Shown here in pieces: positions 40,848 to 49,098 of a stretch of DNA of 64,000 nucleotides. The first letter of the stretch is position 1. The number at the start of each line of letters is the position of its first letter. The translations under genes were made by a program, and so were the position numbers. The notes below the pieces were generated by a model. It did no database searches, had not been told where the DNA came from, and saw only the letters and a program-made list of their open reading frames with translations. This stretch comes from CAMCXT01 sp040403315 (GTDB lineage Bacteria > Bacteroidota > Bacteroidia > M30B66), in the NCBI GenBank assembly GCA_040403315.1, contig JBBAKX010000007.1, forward strand, positions 62,001-126,000. Direction: 5' to 3'.

Positions 40848-42101
40848 TTAAACTACCGACGCAGTGAGTTCAAGTACTGTGATTTCTGGGCGGATTCCAA
40901 CTCTGCCTAAATATCCCAAGAATCCCAAACCTCGATTTACGTATAGATGTTGATTGCCATTTGAATATAGCCCTGCCCACTGAGGGTAAACATATTGCGA
41001 AGGACTCCACTTAAATCCCGGTATTTCAATACCAAATTGAAAACCATGAGTATGCCCTGAAAGTGTTAGATCAATGTCTGGATGTTCCTTCAGAATTTTT
41101 GCCTCCCAATGCGATGGATCGTGCGAAAGCAGGATTTTAACATGAACATCATCCATGCCATCTTGTGCCTTTTTCATGTCGCCTTTTCTCGGAAATCTTA
41201 AAGCTGCTCCCCAATTTTCTACGCCGATCAAACCGATTTTTTCTCCATTTTTTTCGATAATCCTATGTTCATTTCGCATAAGATCCCAACCCATTTCTTT
41301 GTGAATACCAAACAATCTTTCCAAGTTCGCTTGTTTCAATTGCGGAGAATCCCAAACAACATAGTCGCCGTAATCGTGATTTCCTAATACGGAGAAAACG
41401 CCTAAAGGAGCTTGCAAATTCCTCCAGACTTCTTTAAACTGCTCAGCTTCCTCCGATCGATCGTTTACCAAATCGCCAGTAAAAAATATCAAATCAGGCT
41501 TTTCGCTCATGATCAATTCTACTGCATTTTTAAAGTGTGCACCAGATAGGAATGAACCACTGTGAATGTCGGAGATCTGAACAATTTTTAAGCCTTCAAA
41601 GGCCGCTGGAAGTTTGGCTATAGGAACTTTTTTTCTTTGAATTTTAAAATCATAAGCCGTTTTTACCATGCCATAAATCATCGTGCCGAATGGAATCGCA
41701 GCAAGTGTTAGTGCCGAATAACTGATAAATTTTGCTCTGCTCATTCCATCTTTCGCAGCTGGCAAATCTGTTCCTTTATTAAAAAAGCCAAATATCCACT
41801 TTACGCCTCTGGCAATGTCTTCCAGCATCAAAGGCAAAGAACCAATCAGTTTAGAAATTAGCAGAATCATGTAAAAACAGAAAATGTACAAGCCTACAGT
41901 TCTGTCGATCATCGGATTTTTGTAAGTGATGATGCTGAAAAGCACAAACAGAGCACCCGTGGCAGTAATGCCCCAATAAATCCTATGAGCTAAGATTCTT
42001 CTTAATTCAGCCCAAGTTGCCGTAATCGTTTTGAGGGATTGAAAAAAGTAAAGGTCAACTAAAACGATAATCGACAAAACGATCAGAAAGCGAAAAATCA
42101 T
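40848..42101 (-). CDS. membrane-bound metallophosphoesterase
   Basis: A 417-residue protein. About four transmembrane helices (residues 1-170) precede a calcineurin-like phosphoesterase domain with the complete metal-binding set: QISDIHSGSF, FFTGDLVNDRSEE, SVLGNHDYGDY, ILLSHDPSHW and LSGHTHGFQFG. This layout is the YkuE/YaeI-type phosphodiesterase group, some members of which hydrolyse lipid A precursor or envelope phospho-linkages. Here an envelope substrate is likely from the membrane anchor and neighbours. It is first in the minus-strand envelope cluster, divergent from the rhomboid gene, with a GC-rich palindrome 12 bases before the ATG. Confidence 0.9.
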   Translation of the reverse strand: MIFRFLIVLSIIVLVDLYFFQSLKTITATWAELRRILAHRIYWGITATGALFVLFSIITYKNPMIDRTVGLYIFCFYMILLISKLIGSLPLMLEDIARGVKWIFGFFNKGTDLPAAKDGMSRAKFISYSALTLAAIPFGTMIYGMVKTAYDFKIQRKKVPIAKLPAAFEGLKIVQISDIHSGSFLSGAHFKNAVELIMSEKPDLIFFTGDLVNDRSEEAEQFKEVWRNLQAPLGVFSVLGNHDYGDYVVWDSPQLKQANLERLFGIHKEMGWDLMRNEHRIIEKNGEKIGLIGVENWGAALRFPRKGDMKKAQDGMDDVHVKILLSHDPSHWEAKILKEHPDIDLTLSGHTHGFQFGIEIPGFKWSPSQYVYPQWAGLYSNGNQHLYVNRGLGFLGYLGRVGIRPEITVLELTASVV

Positions 42102-42112
42102 AGTTATTTATG

Positions 42113-42125
42113 GCTGGCTGCCAGC
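42113..42125. promoter_or_regulatory. perfect 13-base palindrome in a divergent control region
   Basis: GCTGGC-T-GCCAGC lies between the metallophosphoesterase start (42101) and the rhomboid start (42176). It is the only GC-rich element in this gap and is placed as an operator would be. Confidence 0.4.
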
Positions 42126-42175
42126 TTGTCAAATGGCATGCAATTAGACTGCGCATTTGCTTACCTAACAGAATT

Positions 42176-42997
42176 ATGGCAGAAATTATTTCTATTAGTA
42201 CTCCCGAATTTCCCAATTTACTTGAAGTTCAGGATCTTGAAGCGATTAAACAAGCAGAAAAAAGAAAAGTTGTGTTTAGTGCCATATTTGCAGGCGTTTT
42301 ACTGTCAGCGATTTGGTTGGTTTTTGCTTTCGATGTTTTTTTTGATCTTGAACTTGCTCGTTTCGGACTCCAACCAAGAACATTAGTAGGGCTGCAAGGA
42401 ATCTTATTCTCACCATTTATTCATGGTGATCTGAGCCATATAGCCTCGAATAGTCTGCCATTGTTTCTGCTTTTTGCAGGTGCTATCTATTTCTATCGCG
42501 AATTGGCTTTCTCTGTATTATGGAAAATCTGGTTAATAACGGGAATTGCCGTTTGGATTTTCGGACGAGGGAACATACATATTGGAGCAAGCGGAATTGT
42601 TTACGGCTTAGCGGCATTCATGGCCATCAGTGGGATGTTAAGAAATGATACTCGACTCTTGGCGGTATCTTTTTTAACCATTTTCCTTTATGGTGGAATG
42701 GTGTGGGGTGTTCTTCCACTTTTTAAGCATATTTCTTGGGAATCGCACTTAGCAGGAGCGCTTTCAGGCATCTACTGCGCTGTAGTTTATCGAAAACAAG
42801 GTCCTCCTTTGCCAGTCTACTTTAAAGACGAAGTCGAATCAGAACTCCCAGATGATGAAAGCCAATTTCCTGTAATGGGCGTCAATCCTGATGATCCTCT
42901 TCAACATCATACCGGGCAACCCGGAATTCGAATTTATTATCGCGTAATTCCAATTGAATCGAAGAATATTGATCCACCACAGGATTCGAATTCCTAA
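42176..42997 (+). CDS. rhomboid family intramembrane serine protease
   Basis: A 273-residue membrane protein. The start at ATG 42176 (MAEIISISTPEFPN) is preferred over the longest frame, which adds 22 residues running through the palindrome. The rhomboid core has six helices with HGDLSHIASNSLPLFLLFAG (conserved His and Asn), the nucleophile Ser (near residue 140) in GASGIVYGLAAF, and the catalytic His (near 190) in WESHLAGALSG. The N-terminal soluble part is 40-45 residues, and a C-terminal cytoplasmic tail of about 65 residues is acidic and Pro-rich. Substrate unknown. It is followed nine bases later by the GTG-started ABC-F gene. Confidence 0.92.
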   Translation: MAEIISISTPEFPNLLEVQDLEAIKQAEKRKVVFSAIFAGVLLSAIWLVFAFDVFFDLELARFGLQPRTLVGLQGILFSPFIHGDLSHIASNSLPLFLLFAGAIYFYRELAFSVLWKIWLITGIAVWIFGRGNIHIGASGIVYGLAAFMAISGMLRNDTRLLAVSFLTIFLYGGMVWGVLPLFKHISWESHLAGALSGIYCAVVYRKQGPPLPVYFKDEVESELPDDESQFPVMGVNPDDPLQHHTGQPGIRIYYRVIPIESKNIDPPQDSNS

Positions 42998-43002
42998 TTT
43001 CG
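42995..43002 (+). promoter_or_regulatory. possible -7 element 4 nt before the ABC-F GTG
   Basis: TAATTTCG (seven of eight to TAnnTTTG), then CGCC, then GTG. It overlaps the rhomboid stop codon (TAA at 42995-42997). Could be chance, but it shares the 4-nt spacing seen at dacB and aroC. Confidence 0.3.
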
Positions 43003-43006
43003 CGCC

Positions 43007-44881
43007 GTGAATTACCTACAGGTCGATCAATTGACCAAAACTTACGGCGAACGGATCTTGTTCCGTAAAATATCATTCGGTCTTCAACAGGGACAAAAAA
43101 CCGCACTCGTTGCCAAAAATGGAGCAGGGAAATCGACCTTGCTGCGTATTCTTACCGGAAGGGATGTGGCAGACAGCGGAAACGTAGTATTTAGAAACGA
43201 CTTGAGTGTAGCTTACCTCGATCAACATCCTCCTTTTGATCCTGAATTGACTATTCAAGAAACAGTTTTTGCTTGGAAGGATCCACGCATGGAAGCCATT
43301 CGCAAGTATGAATTTCTGCTTGAAACCAACGGAGATCCTGATGAATTGCAACGCGTAATTCGTGAGGTGGACGATTTGAAAGCTTGGGATGTAGAATCCA
43401 AAGTGAAAGAGATTCTCGGTCGTTTAGACATTCACGAGCTGGATCAGAAAATGGGAACGCTCTCGGGTGGACAAAGAAAGCGCGTTTCGTTGGCTGCGCT
43501 GCTCATTCGTGAGCCCGATTTGCTTATTCTCGATGAACCAACCAACCACCTCGACATCGACATGATCGAATGGTTAGAAGGTTGGTTACGCCAGTCGAAT
43601 TTAACTTTGTTGATGGTAACCCACGATCGCTATTTCCTTGATAATGTTTGTAACGATATTATCGAAATGGAGCGTGAATCAGTGCAGCGCTTTAAAGGAA
43701 ACTATGCCTACTATCTCGAAAAGAAAGAATCGATGCGTGATGCATTCAACAGCGAAGTTGAAAAAGCACGTAATACATACACCCGAGAATTAGAGTGGAT
43801 GCGCAGAATGCCTAAAGCGCGTGGCACAAAGTCGAAGGCGAGAATCGATCAGTTTTATGATATTAAAGACAAGGCCCACCAGCGGATCAAAGATGATCAG
43901 GTTCAGTTGAGCGTAAAAATGAACCGATTAGGCGGTAAAATCCTTGAATTGGTGAAGGTTTCGAAGGGCTATGGAGATAGAACTTTGATCGAACCATTTA
44001 CATACACCTTCAAGAAAGGGGAGAAAATTGGGATCGTTGGTAAGAACGGCTGCGGGAAATCGACCTTATTGAAGATGATTACTGGAGAATTAGAGACCGA
44101 TTCTGGAAAAATCACCACTGGAGAAACAGTCATTTTTGGCTATTACTCGCAGGATGGAATGAAAATGAGCGATGAGAAGCGTGTGATAGAAATCGTGAAA
44201 GATGTGGCTGATGTAATTCCGCTTGCTGATGGAAGAAGCTTGACAGCATCCCAATTGCTGCAGCTTTTTCTTTTTCCACCTCAAATGCAATACACCCCTG
44301 TAGGTAAGTTGAGCGGAGGCGAAAAGCGCCGATTGTATCTGCTCACTGTTTTGATGAAGAATCCAAACTTCCTCATCCTCGATGAGCCTACAAACGACTT
44401 GGATATTCAAACGCTTAATATTCTTCAGGATTTCCTAGAAAACTTCGGCGGTTGCGTGCTCATCGTTTCCCACGACCGTTATTTTATGGACATTTTGGCT
44501 GACCACTTGTTTGTGTTCGAAGGAGATGGCGTGATTCGGGATTACAATGGAAATTATACCGATTATCGTTTAGAGCTTTTAGAATTAGAAAAGGCACGCC
44601 AGAATCAGTCGTCATCAGCACCTAAGCCTGTTGTTGTTCAGGAACCTGTTGCTCCAAAGAAAGAAAAGGTAAAGCCTTCTTTCAAGGAAACCCATGAATT
44701 CGAACAAATTGAAAAGGAACTTCCAAAACTAGAGGAGCATATCGCAGTGCTTGCAGCAGAAATGAACAGTGGAATTTCTGATCATTTGCGGTTGAAAGAA
44801 ATCAGCGATGAAGTAAAAAAACTTACGGAAACATTGGAACAGAAGTCAATGCGTTGGCTCGAACTTGCTGAAAAGATGTAA
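43007..44881 (+). CDS. uup: ABC-F family ATPase (Uup type)
   Basis: A 624-residue ABC-F protein with two ATP-binding cassettes and no membrane domain. Cassette one has AKNGAGKST (Walker A), LSGGQRKR (signature) and LLILDEPTNHLDID (Walker B); cassette two has GKNGCGKST, LSGGEKRR and FLILDEPTNDLDIQ. The linker between them is rich in Arg and Lys (RELEWMRRMPKARGTKSKAR). The C-terminal 90 residues form a charged coiled-coil (EKELPKLEEHIAVLAAEM) like Uup's DNA-binding tail. ABC-F proteins act on ribosomes or, for Uup, on replication and repair intermediates. The start is GTG. It ends one base before the decayed RDD gene. Confidence 0.92.
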   Translation: MNYLQVDQLTKTYGERILFRKISFGLQQGQKTALVAKNGAGKSTLLRILTGRDVADSGNVVFRNDLSVAYLDQHPPFDPELTIQETVFAWKDPRMEAIRKYEFLLETNGDPDELQRVIREVDDLKAWDVESKVKEILGRLDIHELDQKMGTLSGGQRKRVSLAALLIREPDLLILDEPTNHLDIDMIEWLEGWLRQSNLTLLMVTHDRYFLDNVCNDIIEMERESVQRFKGNYAYYLEKKESMRDAFNSEVEKARNTYTRELEWMRRMPKARGTKSKARIDQFYDIKDKAHQRIKDDQVQLSVKMNRLGGKILELVKVSKGYGDRTLIEPFTYTFKKGEKIGIVGKNGCGKSTLLKMITGELETDSGKITTGETVIFGYYSQDGMKMSDEKRVIEIVKDVADVIPLADGRSLTASQLLQLFLFPPQMQYTPVGKLSGGEKRRLYLLTVLMKNPNFLILDEPTNDLDIQTLNILQDFLENFGGCVLIVSHDRYFMDILADHLFVFEGDGVIRDYNGNYTDYRLELLELEKARQNQSSSAPKPVVVQEPVAPKKEKVKPSFKETHEFEQIEKELPKLEEHIAVLAAEMNSGISDHLRLKEISDEVKKLTETLEQKSMRWLELAEKM

Positions 44882-45312
44882 TTATCTTATAATTAGGCAG
44901 TTCGAATTGATGACTTCTGTGCTCGACATTGAATCGTGCCAACCCTTTCTTTTAGGATGAAAAAGCATGGCAACAATACCTCCGAAAACAGCAGCAATCG
45001 ATAAAAACTTTGCAGCATTTCGACCGATCGATTGCAATGCATCTACTCTTTTCCCTTTGAAATCTATAAACCATAAGCTCATTATCATTATCCCCGGAGA
45101 TGCTTGATAATCGAAGCTTTCCCAAATTGCCTAGTACAGAAATAATCCTGCCGTTGTGATGATGCTTATGCCGGTTTGAGCCTGAGAAGACCCCGTATTT
45201 CCTACTATCATGAATAAAATGGCAGATGCAAAAATACTCATGATCAAGGCATCGATAAGGTCGGCTATAATTCTTTTAAAAATGAAGGATAATTAATTTG
45301 AGGCATATTCAT
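44882..45312 (-). pseudogene. decayed RDD-family membrane protein gene
   Basis: Reading the minus strand from ATG 45312 gives MNMPQINYPSF, then a frame break. If one A is restored in the run at 45274-45277, the frame continues as LKRIIADLIDALIMSIF, a typical RDD first helix. The frame is then stopped by an in-frame TAG at 45131-45133 in LFLY-stop-AIWESFDYQASPG, and continues through FIDFKGKRVDALQSIGRNAA to the RDD end KGWHDSMSSTEV. Total length is 431 bases; adding one gives 432, exactly 144 codons. Both lesions fall in otherwise well-conserved RDD positions, so this is a recent pseudogene (or two sequencing errors). RDD proteins are small, three-helix membrane proteins of mostly unknown role. 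Confidence 0.85.
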
Positions 45313-45379
45313 TGTTTAGAAATTAATATTCGAATTTAGGCTTCTCTAAAATCAAAACTAATCTCTTAATTTCAATTCC

Positions 45380-46414
45380 ATGCAAAGGGCAATCATTCTT
45401 TTTCTGGGTTTCCTTATAATTTCTTCCTGCAAAGTAACCAATGTTTCTTATTCGGGATTGCGTCCCGCAGATGTAGCCCTCCCGAAAGAAATACAAAATG
45501 TTGTTTTGGTGAATCGTTACAAAGCCGACCGCCGAAATGGATGGTTTAATGTGGTAGAAGGGCTTTTTACTGGTGAGATTTTGTTTGCTGATAAACGCGG
45601 AGTTGAACAAGCACTAGCATCCTTACAAACAAGACTACAAGATGGACCGAAATACAATGTAGCTATTGCCAGTGAGCAATTAACAGGCACAGGAACTGGT
45701 ATAATTCCTCCTCCACTAACATCTAACCAAATCTGGGAACTCTGTCAAATCAACAATGCCGATGCAGTTGTAGCTATTGAAAGTTTTGACTCAGATATAA
45801 ATATCACTGCCGAACCAAGACAACGCAAGCGCACTGTTAATGGACAGGAAGTCATAGAAAATTATTTCGAGGCGATCGAACAGGTTCGAATCAATATGAC
45901 TTGGAGAACTTATAATGGGAAAAATGGAAATGTGATTGATCAACATACTATGGTGGCTCAACGTGCATTTACTGCATCAGGCTTAACGCCAGATATAGCT
46001 AGAAGAGGATTAATTTTTCCTGTGGATGCCATCATGCGAACTGCCTTTGAAGGAGGCGATTCATATGGCATTCGAATTTCCCCATCTTGGGTGAATTATG
46101 TAAGAGAGATTTATACAAAGGGTTCCCGTTCGGGACAAATGAAGGCCGCCAAGCGGATGGCTATTCGTGGAGATTGGGAAGGCGCAGCAAAGATTTGGGA
46201 AAGACTTTCACAGTCGGACAATGAAAAAATCGCTAAGCGATCCTCTTACAATAGAGCTGTAGCCGCCGAATTTATGGGCAACTACGAAGAAGCTTTAACC
46301 TGGGCTAGAAAGGCAGCCGATCAATACGGACTTCGCAGAGCCGACCGATACATTTGGACGATCAAAGCCCGATTGGGTGAATTACAAAGGTTGGATCAGC
46401 AGATGGAAGAATAA
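45380..46414 (+). CDS. DUF6340-like lipoprotein with TPR-type C-terminus
   Basis: A 344-residue exported lipoprotein with lipobox IISSC (Cys17). The N-terminal half (to about 230) matches a Bacteroidota-specific lipoprotein family (DUF6340): VNVSYSGLRPADVALPKEI near the N-terminus, VVLVNRYKADRRNGWFN, and NADAVVAIESFDSDI further on. The C-terminal 110 residues are helical repeats: MKAAKRMAIRGDWEGAAKIWERL and FMGNYEEALTWARKAADQYG, of TPR type. No catalytic motif is evident. Its stop lies five bases before an ECF sigma factor gene, and the transcript probably continues through the small membrane protein. A role in envelope sensing or assembly is a guess. Confidence 0.8.
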   Translation: MQRAIILFLGFLIISSCKVTNVSYSGLRPADVALPKEIQNVVLVNRYKADRRNGWFNVVEGLFTGEILFADKRGVEQALASLQTRLQDGPKYNVAIASEQLTGTGTGIIPPPLTSNQIWELCQINNADAVVAIESFDSDINITAEPRQRKRTVNGQEVIENYFEAIEQVRINMTWRTYNGKNGNVIDQHTMVAQRAFTASGLTPDIARRGLIFPVDAIMRTAFEGGDSYGIRISPSWVNYVREIYTKGSRSGQMKAAKRMAIRGDWEGAAKIWERLSQSDNEKIAKRSSYNRAVAAEFMGNYEEALTWARKAADQYGLRRADRYIWTIKARLGELQRLDQQMEE

Positions 46415-46419
46415 TCTTC

Positions 46420-46977
46420 ATGTCGGAATACAAAATAGCTCCAACAGAACTTGAAGAAATCGCTGCGGCAATTCACAATCCGAAGGCATTTGAGCCTTTG
46501 TATAAGAGGCACTTTCCTGCAATTTATTCATACATCCGAAAAGCAACCGGTCAACCTGATTTGTCGGCGGATCTTACCAGCGATGTCTTTTGTTCTGCCT
46601 TGCTTAATCTAAAGCAGTTCAAAACAACAGCATTTGGCATTCGGCCTTGGCTTTTTAAAATTGCATTAAATCAACTAAGAATGCATTTTCGAAAAAGTTC
46701 GAAAGCTATGCATATCCCAATTTCTGAAGAGCATTTGAAATCGCTCGTTTTTAACGATCAAAAAGTTGAATCTAATGATTTGAAAAGATTGCTGGCTGCT
46801 CAATTATCGCAATTGTCTGAAGAGGAACAAGAGGTTATTCAGTTACGTTTTGTGGCAGAATGTACCTTTAAAGAACTCGGTTTGATTTTAAATATTACTG
46901 AAGATGCAGCCAAAATGTGCATGTCGAGGCTTCTTGAAAAACTCCGACACCAATTCCCTCAATCGTTGAAGCCATGA
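46420..46977 (+). CDS. ECF-type RNA polymerase sigma factor
   Basis: A 185-residue sigma-70 family protein with only regions 2 and 4. Region 2: FEPLYKRHFPAIYSYIRKAT, then DLTSDVFCSALLNLKQF and WLFKIALNQLRMHFRKSS. Region 4: LSQLSEEEQEVIQLRFVAEC, then TFKELGLILNITEDAAKMCM (helix-turn-helix). Normal ECF size. No anti-sigma factor of FecR or zinc-binding type is adjacent. Instead its stop overlaps by four bases (ATGA) the gene of a 73-residue protein with a single C-terminal membrane helix, and an OmpA-domain gene follows 60 bases further. The DUF6340-like lipoprotein precedes it by five bases. The group may be an envelope-stress circuit. Confidence 0.92.
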   Translation: MSEYKIAPTELEEIAAAIHNPKAFEPLYKRHFPAIYSYIRKATGQPDLSADLTSDVFCSALLNLKQFKTTAFGIRPWLFKIALNQLRMHFRKSSKAMHIPISEEHLKSLVFNDQKVESNDLKRLLAAQLSQLSEEEQEVIQLRFVAECTFKELGLILNITEDAAKMCMSRLLEKLRHQFPQSLKP

Positions 46978-47195
46978 AAGAAGAACCGAAACGTAAAGTT
47001 GAAATCACAGAACCCTTCGAAATTGATTCAAAGGAAATTCAGAATGCCCAAGATTTTTCTAGGTTGATCACCAAATTTGATGAAGCAAAAAGACCGTTAA
47101 CTAAGCGCCGACTTTTCGAATACAAACAACGTTGGTTTTTTATTGCTATCGCAATTATTGTGCTGATTGTCTTGATTATACTCAAAGCTATCTGA
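46974..47195 (+). CDS. 73-residue tail-anchored protein coupled to ECF sigma factor
   Basis: A short protein with a charged N-terminus of about 50 residues (MKEEPKRKVEITEPFEIDSK, later KFDEAKRPLTKRRLFEYKQR) followed by one strongly hydrophobic helix (residues about 53-70, WFFIAIAIIVLIVLIIL) and the end KAI. No signal peptide, so the N-terminus should face the cytoplasm. Its ATG overlaps the sigma factor's stop (ATGA), implying tight co-translation and stoichiometry. Position and topology would suit a membrane tether or small anti-sigma factor. I do not recognise a family. It is unusually short for a class I or II anti-sigma. Confidence 0.75.
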   Translation: MKEEPKRKVEITEPFEIDSKEIQNAQDFSRLITKFDEAKRPLTKRRLFEYKQRWFFIAIAIIVLIVLIILKAI

Positions 47196-47254
47196 TTTTT
47201 TATTCGATTAACCGTTACCTTTTTTCTTGTGCTGCATTTTGAAAATAAAAGCAC

Positions 47255-47968
47255 ATGAAAACCTACATCTTGAAATCCATTGCCTTATTGGCCGTTCTGT
47301 TATTTAATATTAGTATTTCAATCGGGCAAATGAGTCCCGACGACAAAAGATTTGAGCACTCAGGTTATCTTCAAGTTACTGTAACTTCGATGAAGGGAGT
47401 TTCAAAATTCGGCGAAACCATCATTTTTGAAGGAACCCATGATCCCAGAAAAGTAATTGAAGGAATATCAGATGCCAAAGGAAAATTCAACATTTGGTTG
47501 CAAAAGGGTGATATCTACAAAGTGAAAATATTAGGGATAGGGGAGATGAAGGATTTCAACACAATTGAAATTCCAAACAAGCTTGGCGCATATCAGGGGA
47601 AATATCAAATACAATTTGAACTGCCTATTTCGGTCACCTTAGATGATGTATTGTTCGAAACCGGAAAGGCAGAAATAAAACCATCTTCATTCAAATCACT
47701 CAATGATTTGGCTGAATTGCTGAAGCGAAAAGAAAAAATGGAGATTTTGGTGGTAGGACACACCGACGATCGAGGAGATTTCAATAAAAACATTTCACTA
47801 TCGCAACAGCGTGCAGAGTCTGTTAAGCGATACTTAATCAACAAATCTGGCGCTTTGAATCGTGTAAAGGCTGAAGGGAAAGGTTCATCTGAACCAGTAG
47901 CTGACAATGAATCTGAAGAGGGCAGAAAACTCAACCGAAGAACCGAAATTCAAGTGGTTCGTGAATAA
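47255..47968 (+). CDS. OmpA-domain peptidoglycan-binding protein
   Basis: A 237-residue exported protein with signal peptide (residues 1-24, ending in SISIGQ), a middle beta-sandwich resembling a carboxypeptidase-regulatory or CarboxypepD_reg-like region (residues about 40-125), and a C-terminal OmpA domain (about 130-237): LDDVLFETGKAEIKPSS, VVGHTDDRGDFNKN, SLSQQRAESVKRYL and GRKLNRRTEIQVV. The Asp and Arg needed to bind diaminopimelate are present. No membrane barrel, so it should be periplasmic or lipoprotein-tethered through a partner. Last gene of the plus-strand unit with the ECF sigma factor. A TACCTTTT sequence upstream hints at an own promoter. Confidence 0.9.
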   Translation: MKTYILKSIALLAVLLFNISISIGQMSPDDKRFEHSGYLQVTVTSMKGVSKFGETIIFEGTHDPRKVIEGISDAKGKFNIWLQKGDIYKVKILGIGEMKDFNTIEIPNKLGAYQGKYQIQFELPISVTLDDVLFETGKAEIKPSSFKSLNDLAELLKRKEKMEILVVGHTDDRGDFNKNISLSQQRAESVKRYLINKSGALNRVKAEGKGSSEPVADNESEEGRKLNRRTEIQVVRE

Positions 47969-48073
47969 GTGAAATGATTTAGGATGACAAAGTCATTTTA
48001 GACCTCCTACAATCAAGGGAAGAAAAAAGTTTGATCTATTTTCAGTAAAAGTGAAGTTTAGTCAACACAAAAA

Positions 48074-48116
48074 AGAGCCCTCAATTTGGATGAGGATTAA
48101 CCAAGTTGAGGGCTCT
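48074..48116. terminator. bidirectional hairpin terminator
   Basis: A 16-bp stem (48074-48089 and 48101-48116, perfect 11-bp core AGAGCCCTCAA, one G-U) with an 11-nt loop. On the minus strand it is followed by a T-tract (CTTTTTTG), and it lies between the convergent OmpA gene and the aldehyde dehydrogenase block, ending the long minus-strand unit. Confidence 0.82.
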
Positions 48117-48131
48117 GAGTTTATTTCCTAG

Positions 48132-49079
48132 TTAAATCCCAATTGGGTGCCAGGTTGTTTTTACTTCAATGAAATCTTGAATTCTGTATGGATTTTCTTC
48201 TTTAGGTTCGAACCAATTTGATACGAATTCAATTCGCGCTCTTTTAACATTGAGCGCTGAAAGGGTTTCTACTTCTTTAATTTCCTCCGCTTTGTTGCTA
48301 TGCAGATAGATAGCATTTACATCCATATGGTTTGCCATGTGCGCCAGCAACTCTTTTCTCGTGCCTGTGAGTATGTTTACCACGCCTGCAGGTATGTCGG
48401 AGGTTGCGATTACTTCTGCCAATGTAACGGCACTAAGCGCTTTGCTTTCAGAAGCCAAAACAACACAGGTATTTCCACCTGCGATAACTGGAGCCATCAC
48501 GGAAACAAGTCCCAATAAACCACTTTCTTCGGCAGCAACAATGGTAACGACACCTGTGGGCTCGTTCGATGAAAAATTGAAATGTGATGAACTCACAGGA
48601 TTTACAGAACTGAAAACAGCATTGAATTTATCGCACCAACCGGCATAATAAATCAGGCGGTCGATTGCTGTTTCTGTTTCTTTAGCAGCATCCTCTTTTG
48701 TTGCACCCATCAATTGTAGTTCTTCAATGAACTGCGATGAACGAGTTTCGAGCATTTCTGCCAACCTGTAAAGAATTTGTGACTTGTTTAAGCCTGCTCG
48801 AGCGGCCCATTTTTCTTGGACTTCTCTTGCTGCTACAACGGCATTTCTGATGTCTTTGCGCGATGAAAGACAAAGATTAACAATGCTGCCATCAGTTAAT
48901 GTTAATGGATAGTAGCGACCAGATTCGGTGCGTGGAAACTGTCCATTGATGAAAATCTTGTAGGTTTTTTGAACCTTGATTCTTGAACTGCCGGTTTGCT
49001 TCGTTTCAGCCTGACCGTTGCTTGACGCAACTTCGGTCTTTTTTGCAGTTGGTTTTTTGGTTGTTGAGGTACTTGCCAT
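48132..49079 (-). CDS. half-length, probably inactive aldehyde dehydrogenase homologue
   Basis: A 315-residue ALDH-family protein. A Lys/Ser/Thr-rich N-terminus (about 30 residues) precedes KTYKIFINGQFPRTESGRYY and the NAD-binding half: VVAAREVQEKWAAR, NEPTGVVTIVAAEESGLLGL and GGNTCVVLASESKALSAVTL. Where an active ALDH has its FTGST motif this protein has YLHSN, and it then ends after about 40 more residues as FIEVKTTWHPIGI. The whole catalytic domain, with its Cys and general-base Glu, is absent. It lies 19 bp downstream of a complete ALDH. The arrangement recalls ALDH16, in which a second non-catalytic ALDH domain is fused to the first, so it may be a structural partner. Not a frameshift: no continuation is seen in other frames. 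Confidence 0.85.
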   Translation of the reverse strand: MASTSTTKKPTAKKTEVASSNGQAETKQTGSSRIKVQKTYKIFINGQFPRTESGRYYPLTLTDGSIVNLCLSSRKDIRNAVVAAREVQEKWAARAGLNKSQILYRLAEMLETRSSQFIEELQLMGATKEDAAKETETAIDRLIYYAGWCDKFNAVFSSVNPVSSSHFNFSSNEPTGVVTIVAAEESGLLGLVSVMAPVIAGGNTCVVLASESKALSAVTLAEVIATSDIPAGVVNILTGTRKELLAHMANHMDVNAIYLHSNKAEEIKEVETLSALNVKRARIEFVSNWFEPKEENPYRIQDFIEVKTTWHPIGI

Positions 49080-49098
49080 CTGAAATATCTTAAACTGA

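Noticed and set aside
45323..45610. 95-codon minus-strand frame overlapping the start of the DUF6340-like gene
   Set aside because: Overlaps a clear lipoprotein signal on the opposite strand and shows no domain; no link to the RDD remnant.
48132..49079. Half-length ALDH as a frameshifted gene
   Set aside because: No ALDH catalytic motif is seen in other frames downstream, and a terminator follows within 60 bp, so it is a genuine short gene as far as sequence shows.
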